In this document: in pieces, positions 14,904 to 24,350 of the stretch | How the letters are laid out: each line of letters starts with the position of its first letter | Numbering within the stretch: position 1 is the stretch's first letter | Assembly: GCF_008364765.1 (NCBI RefSeq) | Contig: NZ_VTUY01000003.1 | Span: 311,657-375,656 of the forward strand | Direction: 5' to 3' | Source of the DNA: Bacillus sp. CH30_1T | Lineage (GTDB): Bacteria > Bacillota > Bacilli > Bacillales > Bacillaceae_B | Length of the DNA stretch: 64,000 nt | Made by a program: the position numbers and the translations under genes | The notes under the pieces: generated by a model | Told to the model about the DNA's origin: nothing | Databases searched by the model: none | The model's input: the letters and a program-made list of their open reading frames with translations, nothing else

Positions 14904-15347
14904 TTACATATGTATTTCCGGGTCTACCTTTACCGTCACATTCCCTTTGATGGCACGGGTGATCATGCAAGACTGCTCTGCTTTCATCAACAATTTCTTC
15001 GTAAGGGTTATGTCTTTTTCAGAAGTGGAGGGACCTAATGACAGCACAGGGCGGTGAATGATTTCTTTGTATGTAATGATCCCTTTTTGAACTTCCACAA
15101 TTCCTTCAGATGTCATCGATAAGTCCGTTTTCTCAATATGACTTCGTTCAAGCATCGCTGCCAGAGTGATGATATAACAAGTAGCTGCTGCTCCAAGAAG
15201 CATTTCATCAGGGTTTGTTCCTATTCCAGGGCCATCCATTTCAGTTGGAATGGATATTTTCGTATGAAAATTTTCCGAGCTTAAAGTACCTGTATCATTT
15301 CGCAACCCCGGCCAATCAGTAGATATATGAAATGAGTGTCTAGCCAT
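14904..15347 (-). CDS. OsmC-family peroxiredoxin-like protein
   Basis: A 147-residue OsmC/Ohr-type protein that would reduce organic or lipid hydroperoxides with a cysteine pair. The family cysteines are seen in GAAATCYIITLAAML (about residue 59) and AEQSCMITRAIKGNV (about residue 127). Start ATG 15347 is chosen because AGGAGG lies 8 bases before it; an upstream methionine at 15371 has none. Closest in layout to the OsmC paralogues called SACOL1771-type. No regulator (OhrR) gene is adjacent, so peroxide control cannot be read from the context. Confidence 0.85.
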   Translation of the reverse strand: MARHSFHISTDWPGLRNDTGTLSSENFHTKISIPTEMDGPGIGTNPDEMLLGAAATCYIITLAAMLERSHIEKTDLSMTSEGIVEVQKGIITYKEIIHRPVLSLGPSTSEKDITLTKKLLMKAEQSCMITRAIKGNVTVKVDPEIHM

Positions 15348-15411
15348 ATAAATAAACCTCCTAATAAGCATGGTAAGGATATTGTATACACTATTTAATG
15401 TGATGGCAAAG

Positions 15412-15439
15412 AAAAAAGACCCTACAGAGTAGAGTCTTT
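15412..15439 (-). terminator. Terminator of the second csp gene
   Basis: AAAGACxCTAC / GTAGxGTCTTT stem with T run on the minus strand, 14 bases after the stop codon. Confidence 0.75.
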
Positions 15440-15453
15440 CGAATTAGCATGAA

Positions 15454-15654
15454 TTATGCTTTAGTAACGTTAGCAGCTTGGTCGCCACGGTTTCCTTGAA
15501 CGATTTCAAAAGAAACTTTTTGACCTTCTTCTAAAGTTTTGAATCCTTCGCCTTGAATAGCTGAGAAGTGTACGAACACGTCGTCTCCACCTTCGCGCTC
15601 GATGAATCCGAAACCTTTTTCTGCGTTAAACCATTTAACTGTACCTTCTAACAT
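15454..15654 (-). CDS. Cold-shock protein, CspA family (second copy)
   Basis: A 66-residue cold-shock domain starting [10 protein letters not shown] with RNP1 KGFGFIERE and RNP2 VFVHFSAIQ. It is close to CspB of B. subtilis and shares most of its sequence with the copy at 5266. An open frame extends nine codons upstream (to 15681), but GAGGAGG lies directly before the ATG at 15654, so that is the start. Leader element shared with the first copy at 15678-15703. Confidence 0.95.
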   Translation of the reverse strand: MLEGTVKWFNAEKGFGFIEREGGDDVFVHFSAIQGEGFKTLEEGQKVSFEIVQGNRGDQAANVTKA

Positions 15655-15677
15655 AATGTTACCTCCTCGTGTGTTCT

Positions 15678-15703
15678 CCACACAATTGTATTACTATTCT
15701 TGC
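15678..15703 (-). promoter_or_regulatory. Leader element shared with the first csp gene
   Basis: Reads on the minus strand GCAAGAATAGTAATACA followed by ATTGTGTGG, almost identical to 5217-5240. A GTGTG...CACAC hairpin and the ribosome binding site follow. Confidence 0.55.
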
Positions 15704-15900
15704 TCACGTAACTTCAAGGCGAAAAGCTTTAAAAACTTTGTCTATCCTTCCATTCCGAACAAAAATAATTCTCTTACATAATATCAGGTAACCATATAAA
15801 AGGCAACACTTATGAATGAAGGAATTAAAAATAGGCAGAAAAATGTGTGAATTTCACATGAATAATATGTGCCTTTCAAAAAGTACATAATGTAAAGGAT

Positions 15901-16740
15901 TTAGAGGTTCGTTCGGACATTCCACAGCTCAGGAAAGAACCGATGGTCCAGAACCTTTTTTAGATAGCCTACACCGTTTGATCCTCCAGTCCCCATTTTA
16001 TGACCGATGATACGTTCCACGGTTTTCATATGTCTGAAACGCCATTGTTGAAGCCAATCCTCAATATCGATCAATTTTTCGGCTAATTCGTATAAATCCC
16101 AATACTGATCGGGATGCTTATAAACTTCTGTCCATGCATCCAATACAGTCTGATCTTCCGTGTAAGGATTCTTATAATCCCGAAGAAGTACATCTTCATG
16201 AATGGGTAAGCCTGCTTTTGATAGGGCAAGGATAGAAACATCATATAGGGAAGGGGCCTCGTATGCCTCTTTAAGCTGGGCTAATAACTCAGGATCCTTC
16301 TTATAAATCTCCAATACATGTTTCGTTTTGTATCCAAGGGCAAATTCGATCATTCTATATTGGTAGGATTGAAATCCTGATGCTTGCCCAAGGCTGTCCC
16401 TGAATTGAACATATTCTGATGGTGTAAGTGTGGATAGCACATCCCAGGCATGAATGATTTGTGATTGAATCTTTGAAACACGTGCCAACATTTTAAATGC
16501 AGGGGAAAGTTCACCTTTTTGAATGGAAGTGATACTAGCTTTGATTTCATGCAGAATCAATTTCATCCATAACTCACTTACTTGATGAATGATAATGAAT
16601 AACATTTCATCATGGTGTCCGGATAATCGTTTCTGACTATCAAGCAATGTATCCAGACCAAGATATTCTCCATAGGTCATTTTATTAATAAAGTCGGTGT
16701 ATACATCTTCATTCCCCATTGTTTCCTTGTTGTTTACCAT
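15901..16740 (-). CDS. kynA: Tryptophan 2,3-dioxygenase
   Basis: A 279-residue haem enzyme that opens the indole ring of L-tryptophan to N-formylkynurenine, the first step of the kynurenine route. Family motifs are intact: [70 protein letters not shown] (His of the haem site). The open frame runs 57 codons further upstream (to 16911), but the family begins near MVNNKE, which has ribosome binding site AAGGGAG, so 16740 is the start. kynB and kynU are not adjacent; the gene stands alone. Confidence 0.93.
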   Translation of the reverse strand: MVNNKETMGNEDVYTDFINKMTYGEYLGLDTLLDSQKRLSGHHDEMLFIIIHQVSELWMKLILHEIKASITSIQKGELSPAFKMLARVSKIQSQIIHAWDVLSTLTPSEYVQFRDSLGQASGFQSYQYRMIEFALGYKTKHVLEIYKKDPELLAQLKEAYEAPSLYDVSILALSKAGLPIHEDVLLRDYKNPYTEDQTVLDAWTEVYKHPDQYWDLYELAEKLIDIEDWLQQWRFRHMKTVERIIGHKMGTGGSNGVGYLKKVLDHRFFPELWNVRTNL

Positions 16741-17009
16741 ATCGATTCTCCCTTTCCTTTCGTCTGCTTCAAACAGTGATGCAAGAAATTTTCTTTCTAT
16801 TATTGATTTCTTGAATGAGGGGGAGAAATCCTTTATTAATTTCGGTATTTTCGTGAATATTGATTGCTGTTTTTGAATTACTTTGTTTATTAGTTCAATA
16901 GCGTCATCCATTCAGACAAACGTACTTATTTTTATCTAAAGAAATTATTCCTAATATAGAAAGTTATGTTAATATTAGAACAATTTAAAATGCAAGTGGG
17001 GTGATTGGT

Positions 17010-17564
17010 GTGAGGAATATTTACATTTCTTCTCATTTATATATACGTAGGTTAAAGAAAGAAGATTGGAAGGATATTCATCTCTATGCGTCTCAAGAAA
17101 ATGTGTCTCAGTATCAACCATGGGGTCCGAATTCAGAGATGGAAACATTAAAATATGTGGAAGAAGCTCTGAAAGCTGAAAAGATGGTTCCACAAATAAG
17201 GTATGTTCATGCCATTGTCGATGAGAAAACCGGTCGTGTGATTGGTGCAGGAGAAATAATAATCAAAAGCTTCGTTCATCAATCTGGAGAGATTGGGTAT
17301 ATTCTTCATCCTGATTACTGGGGGAATGGAATCGGAACACTCCTTGGAAATGCATTAGTGGAGAAAGGGTTCTCTGAGTTGAATTTACATAAAATCTCAG
17401 CTACATGTGACCCTCAAAACATTTCCTCACAGAAAGTTTTAACAAAAATCGGTATGACGTTAGAAGGAAGAATCCGTCATGACTTGAAAATGAAAAATGG
17501 GTGGAGAGACTCTCTGCTTTTTGGATTATTAAATGATGAGTGGAGAAAAAGGGGTGGAGAATGA
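17010..17564 (+). CDS. GNAT-family N-acetyltransferase, RimJ/RimL type
   Basis: A 184-residue acetyltransferase. The domain has the acetyl-CoA loop in GYILHPDYWGNGIGTLLGNAL (about residues 90-110, with the G-x-G pattern) and the RimJ/RimL end ATCDPQNISSQKVLTKIGM. Substrate is unknown: ribosomal proteins, antibiotics and small molecules are all possible in this group. GTG 17010 is favoured as start because GGGGTGAT, complementary to the 16S rRNA end, lies directly upstream; the GTG at 17001 is inside this site. Divergent from kynA. No regulatory site is evident. Confidence 0.85.
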   Translation: MRNIYISSHLYIRRLKKEDWKDIHLYASQENVSQYQPWGPNSEMETLKYVEEALKAEKMVPQIRYVHAIVDEKTGRVIGAGEIIIKSFVHQSGEIGYILHPDYWGNGIGTLLGNALVEKGFSELNLHKISATCDPQNISSQKVLTKIGMTLEGRIRHDLKMKNGWRDSLLFGLLNDEWRKRGGE

Positions 17565-17735
17565 GGCTAGGATTGGGGACTATTCCGGATACTCTTTATA
17601 TCTTTACGCATATGTAATATTGACAGGGAAAATGAAGAATGGACAAATGATAATGCAAAGCTGTTCAAAAATGATTGAATTGTGCATGAAAGGGGAAAAT
17701 AAGAATATCATTTCCTATTTAGGAGTTTAAAACCC

Positions 17736-18548
17736 ATGAATATCTTACATCATTCTAAGAATGTGGCAGTTCGATTTTTTAAGGAACGATTCTTCGATCA
17801 TTCTGCACAGTTGGCGTATTATTTGTTATTATCAATCTTTCCTTTTTTAATTTTTGTCTTTTCGTTGATTAGCTATCTGCCTATTTCGGAAACCAATGTA
17901 TTGCTTCTGATTAAGCCTTTTGCACCTGATAAATCGTACGCCATCATTCAAAATAATATAGATCGTATTTTGTATGACCAACGTGGAGATGTGTTGTCCA
18001 TTTCCATCTTCTTTACCTTCTGGCTTTCTTCTATGGCTGTCCAATCCATGGTGAGATCATTGAATAAAGCGTATAAAATCGAGAGGAAGAAACCCTTTCT
18101 GGTTGCGTTATTATATGATCTATTATTGACAGTCGGTTTTATGTTCCTTATTTCATTTTCTCTTATTGTACCAGTGGTTGAGGAATATATACGTCATGCA
18201 AGGTTCGCAGAAGGGAAGATTTACGGAGAATGGAGTCAAGCATGGGTTATAGGAAAATGGGGTTTAAGTTCGATATTTATGTTCATACTATTCCTGTTTC
18301 TTTATATGGTTGTTCCAAGTAAAAGAATTTCGTTCCTTCATGTCATACCCGGTGCACTAGTCGCCACCTTTGGCTGGCAAGGGGTTTCCTGGTTATATGG
18401 TACCTATGTTAAATTGAATGACTATTCCCAGTTTTATGGTCAGCTTGGCAGCGTCATTACGTTAGTTGTATGGTTTTACATTTCCTCCACGATTTTATTG
18501 ATCGGTGGATTATTGAACGGAAGTGTAGCTGAGAAGAAAGTAAAATAG
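17736..18548 (+). CDS. YihY/BrkB-family membrane protein
   Basis: A 270-residue inner-membrane protein with six hydrophobic segments. The family signature is at the N-terminus (HSAQLAYYLLLSIFPFLIF) and in the middle (WQGVSWLYGTYV, NDYSQFYGQLGSV). The family was once called ribonuclease BN, which is now regarded as a misnomer; function is unknown, with suggestions of export or resistance. Preceded by 170 bases that hold no convincing gene; an overlapping frame at 17533-17730 is taken as spurious. Shares a terminator region with the convergent peptide transporter. Confidence 0.85.
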   Translation: MNILHHSKNVAVRFFKERFFDHSAQLAYYLLLSIFPFLIFVFSLISYLPISETNVLLLIKPFAPDKSYAIIQNNIDRILYDQRGDVLSISIFFTFWLSSMAVQSMVRSLNKAYKIERKKPFLVALLYDLLLTVGFMFLISFSLIVPVVEEYIRHARFAEGKIYGEWSQAWVIGKWGLSSIFMFILFLFLYMVVPSKRISFLHVIPGALVATFGWQGVSWLYGTYVKLNDYSQFYGQLGSVITLVVWFYISSTILLIGGLLNGSVAEKKVK

Positions 18549-18549
18549 G

Positions 18550-18582
18550 AAAGCCGCCTGACTTGATTGCCCAGCGGCTTTT
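18550..18582. terminator. Shared terminator of convergent genes
   Basis: AAAGCCGC / GCGGCTTT with a large loop and T run on both strands. Confidence 0.75.
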
Positions 18583-18590
18583 AATTTCTT

Positions 18591-19982
18591 TCACGTTTGA
18601 TTTTCTTCTCTCATCATTAAGACAAGTTTTTTCGAAATGGCAATTAAGACGAAACCAAGGATAATGGCGGTGGCACCGATGACAGCGAAAATTTCCAAAT
18701 ATCCCAGTGTGGCTGTCAGGGAAGCCAATTGTCCGGCAAGAAGGCTCGCCACCCCTATGGCTGCCATCCAAACACCCATCAGCAAGGATGCGATTTTAAC
18801 AGGTGCTACTTTACTGACCAGAGACAAACCGACAGGCGATAAAAAGAGTTCTCCAAGAGTGTGCAGAAGGTAAGTAAAGACGATAAACAGTAAGTTTGCC
18901 TTTATGGTGATATTCTGTTCATCAGAACCGGTTTGCATGACTGCCGGAATGAGGATCATAAATCCGAGTCCGAGGAGAATCATTCCTATTCCCATTTTTG
19001 TCGTCATGTTCAGATCCCCTCGATTTGATCTTGAAAGCTTTAACCAGACACTTGATAGAATAGGTGCCAGAATCACAATGAACAAGGGGTTAACAGATTG
19101 GAACCAGGCGACAGGTATAGTGTAGCCGAACACTTCTCGATCGATGAAATGTTTCGTGTATAGAGTGAACGAGCTTCCTGCCTGTTCAAAGCCCGCCCAG
19201 AAGAAAACGACAAAGCAAGCTAGGATTAGAATGGCTGTTGTCCGCTGCTTTTCTTTCTTTGTCAGAGGAACATTTTGGTTCTCGTTCGCTTCTTCCGCCA
19301 ACGCTTTATTGGGCTTTAGTCCAACATTTCCGAGATACTTATTATTTAATGTGCTAAAGATGATTTGTCCAGTAACCATTCCGATGGAGGATGCAAGGAA
19401 AGCCCATTTAAATCCATAGTGCATCGTACCATCCGCAAGTGTTTTAAGAAATAAATCCTCTGCGAGAAACCCTGCAATAAGCGGTGCAAATAATGCTCCC
19501 AGGTTAATCCCCATATAAAAAATTGTAAAGGCTGCATCCTTTCGTTTATCATGTCGGGGATAGAGCTCACCAACCAGAGTTGAAATATTCGGCTTGAAGA
19601 AACCATTTCCGATCACTAGTAGGGCTAATCCTGCATACAGCCCAGTTTGGGAGTGGGTAAGGAAGATTAAAAAATCTCCGCATGCCATTGTGATGCCACC
19701 AATAGTAATCGCTCTTCTCAACCCTATATAGCGATCTGTCATCCAGCCTCCGAATATTGGTGTGAAATATACACTTCCTGTATAAATTCCATAGATGGAT
19801 AAAGCCTTGGCAGGGTCCACACCTAATCCCCCGCTTACAAATGCAGTTGTTAGATAGAGGACGAGAAGAGCCCTCATTCCATAGTAGCTATACCGTTCCC
19901 ATAATTCTGTGAAGAATAATAGATATAACCCTTTCGGATGTTTCTTTCCTTGAGGTAAATTGTCCAGTGTTGATGAGTTCAC
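18591..19982 (-). CDS. POT-family peptide:proton symporter, YclF/DtpT-like
   Basis: A 463-residue MFS transporter of the POT/PTR2 type with about 14 membrane helices. The first-loop motif FTELWERYSYYGMRALLVLYL is present, and GGWMTDRYIGLRRAI and FTIFYMGINLGALFAPLIAG are the family signatures. It takes up di- and tripeptides with protons. The start methionine lies after a weak ribosome binding site (AGGAG, minus strand). Single gene; no peptide-metabolism genes adjoin, although an M42 aminopeptidase gene is divergent about 430 bases away. Confidence 0.93.
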   Translation of the reverse strand: MNSSTLDNLPQGKKHPKGLYLLFFTELWERYSYYGMRALLVLYLTTAFVSGGLGVDPAKALSIYGIYTGSVYFTPIFGGWMTDRYIGLRRAITIGGITMACGDFLIFLTHSQTGLYAGLALLVIGNGFFKPNISTLVGELYPRHDKRKDAAFTIFYMGINLGALFAPLIAGFLAEDLFLKTLADGTMHYGFKWAFLASSIGMVTGQIIFSTLNNKYLGNVGLKPNKALAEEANENQNVPLTKKEKQRTTAILILACFVVFFWAGFEQAGSSFTLYTKHFIDREVFGYTIPVAWFQSVNPLFIVILAPILSSVWLKLSRSNRGDLNMTTKMGIGMILLGLGFMILIPAVMQTGSDEQNITIKANLLFIVFTYLLHTLGELFLSPVGLSLVSKVAPVKIASLLMGVWMAAIGVASLLAGQLASLTATLGYLEIFAVIGATAIILGFVLIAISKKLVLMMREENQT

Positions 19983-20110
19983 TATATCACTCCTGTTTCT
20001 TAGATGATTTTTATGGGTAATGATTAGGGGCTACAGTAAACTTCCTACGAATCCATTCATAGTATCCCCGTTCCCTTCATAGGCATGTACAAAAAGGGAC
20101 GGTGGAAAAT

Positions 20111-20353
20111 ATGGGGTTTAATGGTTGTTTATATTGCGGTCACCCGGATTTGACTGAAAGTGAAATATTCTTGAGAGAAGAATATGGTGATGGGCTTACG
20201 ATTTTGCCTCATGGACAAAAGATCAGAGGAAATATTGGCTTTTACTGCTGTGAGAACTGTGGGTATCTTCATCCGTTTCAAAAAGAGAAAAGAAAGAGCT
20301 TTGAAAGAGAAGCGATTAAAAAATCTAAGCGTATTAGATGGAATATTCGGTAA
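20111..20353 (+). CDS. Small zinc-ribbon protein
   Basis: An 80-residue protein with two CxxC-type knuckles, CLYCGHPD at about residue 6 and CCENCGYLHPF at about residue 45, followed by a basic C-terminus. Proteins like this bind one zinc ion and act as small nucleic-acid or protein adaptors; the role is unknown. ATG 20111 is preferred over the GTG at 20102, because GGGACGGTGG stands before it. It precedes the M42 gene by about 60 bases and could be cotranscribed. Confidence 0.65.
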   Translation: MGFNGCLYCGHPDLTESEIFLREEYGDGLTILPHGQKIRGNIGFYCCENCGYLHPFQKEKRKSFEREAIKKSKRIRWNIR

Positions 20354-20410
20354 ACAACATTTGTAGTAAGCTTCCAATTGACGGTATAATACGATAAGGG
20401 AGGGAGTCAA

Positions 20411-21466
20411 TTGAATACATATCCAGATACGAAGAAAACGCTTGAAATAATTAAGGAGCTTGTTGAAATTCCAAGTCCTTCAGGAAACACGAATAAGATA
20501 ATGAATTTTGTTGAGGACTATCTTTCATACCTTAATGTAGAAATGAAAAGAAACAGAAAAGGTGCACTGATCATTACGCTGCCTGGCGAAGATACAGGAA
20601 GGCATCGTATGCTGACGGCCCATGTGGACGCCCTTGGCGCCATGGTCAAGGAAATCAAGGGAGATGGACGTTTGCGTTTGTCCATGATAGGTGGATTCAG
20701 ATGGAATGCAGTCGAAGGGGAGTATTGTCAGATTGAAACTTCTTCAGGCAGAACCTACAGTGGAACCATCCTCATGCATCAAACATCCGTCCATGTATAC
20801 AAAAATGCGGGTGAGGCGAAAAGGGACGAAACAAATATAGAAGTCCGCATTGACGAAAAAGTCCAAAATGCAAAGGAAGTAAGGGAACTTGGCATTGACG
20901 TGGGTGACTTTGTTTCCTTTGATCCGCGTGCTGAAATTACAGAAAGCGGGTTTATTAAGTCCCGCCACTTAGATGATAAGGCAAGTGTTGGTATGCTTCT
21001 ACGCTTGATTCACCAAATCAAATCAGAGGGAATCACTCTTCCTTATACGACCCACTTCTTAATATCCAATAATGAAGAAATCGGATACGGGGGGAATTCT
21101 AATATTCCTGACGAAACCATTGAATACCTGGCGGTGGATATGGGAGCAATCGGTGATGGACAATCGACGGATGAATACACGGTTTCTATTTGTGCGAAGG
21201 ACTCGAGTGGACCCTATCATTACGGATTGCGTAAACACTTAGTCTCATTAGCTGAAGAAAACGGGATCGAATATAAAGTCGATATTTATCCTTACTATGG
21301 GTCCGATGCATCAGCCGCAATCCGTGCAGGCTTTGATATCGTTCATGGACTGATCGGGGCAGGAATCGATGCTTCTCATGCATATGAGCGAACGCATGAA
21401 TCCTCGATTCTCAATACGGAAAAATTACTTTGGAACTATGTTCAATCAAAGATGGTTGTGGAGTAA
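20411..21466 (+). CDS. M42-family metallopeptidase (aminopeptidase)
   Basis: A 351-residue peptidase of the M42 group (glutamyl or deblocking aminopeptidase; older names endoglucanase M, YtoP, YsdC). Ligands for two metal ions are in LTAHVDALGAM, SRHLDDKAS, NNEEIGYGG, LAVDMGAIG and the last His in GAGIDASHAYERTH. It trims N-terminal residues from peptides in the cytoplasm, often as a dodecamer. Start is TTG 20411 with AAGGGAGGGAG directly before it. Terminator follows. Confidence 0.9.
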   Translation: MNTYPDTKKTLEIIKELVEIPSPSGNTNKIMNFVEDYLSYLNVEMKRNRKGALIITLPGEDTGRHRMLTAHVDALGAMVKEIKGDGRLRLSMIGGFRWNAVEGEYCQIETSSGRTYSGTILMHQTSVHVYKNAGEAKRDETNIEVRIDEKVQNAKEVRELGIDVGDFVSFDPRAEITESGFIKSRHLDDKASVGMLLRLIHQIKSEGITLPYTTHFLISNNEEIGYGGNSNIPDETIEYLAVDMGAIGDGQSTDEYTVSICAKDSSGPYHYGLRKHLVSLAEENGIEYKVDIYPYYGSDASAAIRAGFDIVHGLIGAGIDASHAYERTHESSILNTEKLLWNYVQSKMVVE

Positions 21467-21471
21467 ATGTG

Positions 21472-21516
21472 AAGTCTTTGGTCACCCTTACTATGGGTGT
21501 GATCAAAGACTTTTTT
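21472..21516 (+). terminator. Terminator of the M42 gene
   Basis: GTCTTTGGTCAC and its near-complement GTGATCAAAGAC with inner pairing of CCC/GGG, then six T. Confidence 0.85.
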
Positions 21517-21652
21517 GTTTTAGTCATTGTGAATGGGGTATGGTGACATTTGTGTGAGAAAAGTTTGTTTTGATTTTAGGAGGTATTTCTCTTATCAAAG
21601 CGAAGATGATAAGATAAAATAGATACAATATTAATACAAAAGAGGTAAGCAA

Positions 21653-23128
21653 ATGATTACATATAAATTATTAGACAGCATTAAATTAAAAACCATTTAC
21701 GGTGAACTGCCTTCAGAAATAAACGAAGTTCATGTCGATTCCAGAAAAGTGACAGAAGGCAGCATGTTTGTATGTACAAGAGGCTACACAGTGGATGGAC
21801 ATGATTATGCACAGATGGCCGTTGAAAAAGGAGCCACCCTGATCGTTGCAGAAAAACAATTAGACATTGATTTAAATAAAGCCGCATTAATCGTAGTCAA
21901 AGACTCATTCAAAGCCTTGGCTCAATTATCCAATAAGTATTATGATTATCCTTCCCGGAAGTTAACGGTTTTCGGCGTAACGGGAACCAACGGAAAGACA
22001 ACAGTGAGTAACCTGATCCACTCCATCCTGAAAAAAGACGATCGGAGTTCTGCATTATCCGGTACAATCGGCTTTAATTTAAATGGAGAGTTACTTCCGA
22101 GTGAAAACACAACCTGTGACAACTTAACGAACCAGCAGATGCTACAAAGAGCTATAAATCGCGATATTCAGAATTTCACCCTTGAAGTATCTTCACACGG
22201 ACTTGCATTGGGGAGGCTTTGGGGCATCGACTTTGATGTAGTGGCTTTCACCAACTTAAGTCATGATCATTTGGATTATCACGGAACGATGGAACACTAT
22301 GGCTATGCCAAAGGATTATTGTTTTCTCAATTAGGTCAGGACCTTCAAAATCCAAAGTACGCTGTTCTTAATGCAGATGACGAATGGTATGAGCGCTACA
22401 GCTATATGACTCCTCATGAAGTGATTAGCTATGGACTTGAAGGGCACGCAGACTTTAAAGCAGAAAATGTAAAATATTTTAATGATTTAACGAAGTTTAC
22501 GCTTGTATCTCCCCAAGGAAGCTTTGAGGTAGAAATGAAGTTATTAGGAAAGTTCAATGTTTACAATGTACTGACAGCCATGGCATGTTTGTATGCGAAA
22601 GGGATGGAAGTATCCAGACTAGTGGAAATTGTTCGCGATCTCCCACCTGTAAGCGGAAGAATGGAGAAGGTTGAAATGGAAGCACCTCTATCCGTTTACA
22701 TCGATTATGCACATACGCCGGATGCAATTGAAAATGCCATTCAATCCGTCCTGCCGTTTAAAGAAAACAAAATCATTTTCCTCGTTGGTACAGGAGGGAA
22801 CCGTGATAAGACAAAACGTCCGACCATGGCAGAAAAAGCATCATTAGCAGACTATGTCATCTTAACAACAGACGACCCGCGGTATGAAGAATACGATAGC
22901 ATTCTAAAAGATCTTGAAAAAGGAATGCAGCATGAACAATATGCTTTGATTGGAGATCGAGCAGAAGCGGTTAAGCATGCAGTGGAAGTAAGTGAACCTG
23001 GGGATATTATCATCTTTGCCGGTAAAGGCCATGAGGATTATCAGATCATCGAAAATACGAAATATCCTCATAGTGACAAAAATATTGCGATCGAAGAGAG
23101 CAAGTTGAAGTACTGTGGAACTGAATAA
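21653..23128 (+). CDS. MurE-type ligase (UDP-MurNAc-L-Ala-D-Glu:meso-diaminopimelate ligase family)
   Basis: A 491-residue ATP-dependent Mur ligase. The ATP loop is GVTGTNGKTTVSNL; the carbamate lysine region is FDVVAFTNLSHDHLDYHG with YGYAKGLLF; DYAHTPDAIENA and TGGNRDKTKRP complete the fold. The substrate-specificity motif reads DDPR rather than the DNPR typical of diaminopimelate-adding MurE. It stands alone, not beside mraY, murD, ftsI or spoVD, so it is likely a second murE paralogue; the canonical one is expected in the dcw cluster. Role could be cell wall or spore cortex; the added amino acid cannot be proven. Start ATG 21653 with AAAGAGGT. Confidence 0.86.
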   Translation: MITYKLLDSIKLKTIYGELPSEINEVHVDSRKVTEGSMFVCTRGYTVDGHDYAQMAVEKGATLIVAEKQLDIDLNKAALIVVKDSFKALAQLSNKYYDYPSRKLTVFGVTGTNGKTTVSNLIHSILKKDDRSSALSGTIGFNLNGELLPSENTTCDNLTNQQMLQRAINRDIQNFTLEVSSHGLALGRLWGIDFDVVAFTNLSHDHLDYHGTMEHYGYAKGLLFSQLGQDLQNPKYAVLNADDEWYERYSYMTPHEVISYGLEGHADFKAENVKYFNDLTKFTLVSPQGSFEVEMKLLGKFNVYNVLTAMACLYAKGMEVSRLVEIVRDLPPVSGRMEKVEMEAPLSVYIDYAHTPDAIENAIQSVLPFKENKIIFLVGTGGNRDKTKRPTMAEKASLADYVILTTDDPRYEEYDSILKDLEKGMQHEQYALIGDRAEAVKHAVEVSEPGDIIIFAGKGHEDYQIIENTKYPHSDKNIAIEESKLKYCGTE

Positions 23129-23141
23129 TCTTCTCCTGAGC

Positions 23142-23178
23142 AACAGACCAATATGACAGATGTTGGTCTGTTTTTTTG
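23142..23178 (+). terminator. Terminator of the MurE-type gene
   Basis: AACAGACCAA...TTGGTCTGTT stem with seven T. Confidence 0.9.
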
Positions 23179-23239
23179 ATATGTGATAGACGAATTTCAC
23201 AGTCTTTGGTAAATTTAAACTATATTAAATGATGAGAGA

Positions 23240-24301
23240 ATGAAGCTTATGAGATTTTCGTTGTACTTGAATGATTACGAAACAGAGAAGTTGTTTTCTA
23301 CTTTGAGGTGGCTGTTTGTAGTGATCGCTACACTCATATTTTACGTACCACCCTTTTCAGATAATATCACTACCAATAAAGCGGTCTTTCCCTATTTATT
23401 AGTATCCGGGTTCATCTATATGCTTGTGACTCAAATTGCACTTGTACGTGCCCGGGATGATAAGAGAAGTCTCCAACTCATTTTAAAAGCGGGGATTATG
23501 TTCGATTTTCTGGCATTAATCTGGCTGATGTTTTTATCAGAAGGGATACATAGTCCGCTTTATCCGATTTCAATTTTGTTTGTCATGCATGCAACCATTT
23601 ATTGGAGAACCAAAGGGGCCCTCATTTCTCTTGCAGTATTTAGTCTTGCATACCTTTTGATGGGAATCGTGACCGTCAACTTAACGGAATTCCAACATTA
23701 TTTCACTCTTTCTTTTAATATGTTTTTCCTTTGGATCATTGGCCTTTTCGGTGCTCTGATTATGCTGAGGGAACGAGCCCATTATGCGCAAAAGGAAGTC
23801 TATCATCATCTCGCCCATAGAGATTATTTATCTGGCTTATTCAATCAGCTATCATTTCAGGAAAAGTTTAGACGGAAATTGGATGCGAATGAATCTTTCA
23901 CCGTACTCCTTGGTGACATCGATGACTTCAAGAAAGTGAATGATGAATACGGGCATTTAACCGGGGATGATGTGATTCGAAAGGTTGGAGAAGTCTTTCG
24001 TACTCTCTCGGAGATCTATAATGGACAGGCATTTCGATATGGAGGAGAAGAATTTGTCATCTTATTGCCACATATGGATGACGATGTTATTCATCAGTTT
24101 TTAAAGGAATTATACAGCCGATTGGAGACCTTAGCACCTATATCGATTTCCATGAGTTTCGGTCAGGCTGAAACAACGGAAGCCGAAGACCCGGAAAAAC
24201 TAATCGCACTTGCCGATCAAAGGCTTTATGTAGCTAAGAAAGCCGGGAAGGGAAGGGCCTGTCTTGCTAATGGTGAGCTTTTCATTCCATCAGCAGTCTA
24301 G
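23240..24301 (+). CDS. Membrane-bound diguanylate cyclase (GGDEF)
   Basis: A 353-residue protein: residues 1-180 hold five or six membrane helices with short outside loops, followed by a short coiled stretch and a GGDEF domain (about residues 190-340). The active-site motif is RYGGEEF, so it is probably active and makes cyclic di-GMP from GTP. An upstream RxxD inhibitory site is not evident. The membrane part has no named sensor fold that I can assign. No c-di-GMP effector or EAL gene adjoins, but a decayed EAL fragment lies 3.5 kb away at 27843. Confidence 0.88.
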   Translation: MKLMRFSLYLNDYETEKLFSTLRWLFVVIATLIFYVPPFSDNITTNKAVFPYLLVSGFIYMLVTQIALVRARDDKRSLQLILKAGIMFDFLALIWLMFLSEGIHSPLYPISILFVMHATIYWRTKGALISLAVFSLAYLLMGIVTVNLTEFQHYFTLSFNMFFLWIIGLFGALIMLRERAHYAQKEVYHHLAHRDYLSGLFNQLSFQEKFRRKLDANESFTVLLGDIDDFKKVNDEYGHLTGDDVIRKVGEVFRTLSEIYNGQAFRYGGEEFVILLPHMDDDVIHQFLKELYSRLETLAPISISMSFGQAETTEAEDPEKLIALADQRLYVAKKAGKGRACLANGELFIPSAV

Positions 24302-24305
24302 AATG

Positions 24306-24339
24306 AAAAGAAGCTGTCCTCCTTGAGGACAGCTTCTTT
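24306..24339. terminator. Shared terminator of GGDEF and nucleoside transporter genes
   Basis: AAAGAAGCTGTCCT with its complement, a five-base loop and T run; the genes are convergent. Confidence 0.92.
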
Positions 24340-24350
24340 ATGATTATATA

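Noticed and set aside
16741..16911. 57-residue N-terminal extension of tryptophan 2,3-dioxygenase
   Set aside because: The family starts near MVNNKE, which has a good ribosome binding site; the extension looks like leader sequence. I searched it for a T-box motif and found none.
17533..17730. A 65-codon frame after the acetyltransferase
   Set aside because: It overlaps the acetyltransferase end, lacks a ribosome binding site and has no coding-like composition.
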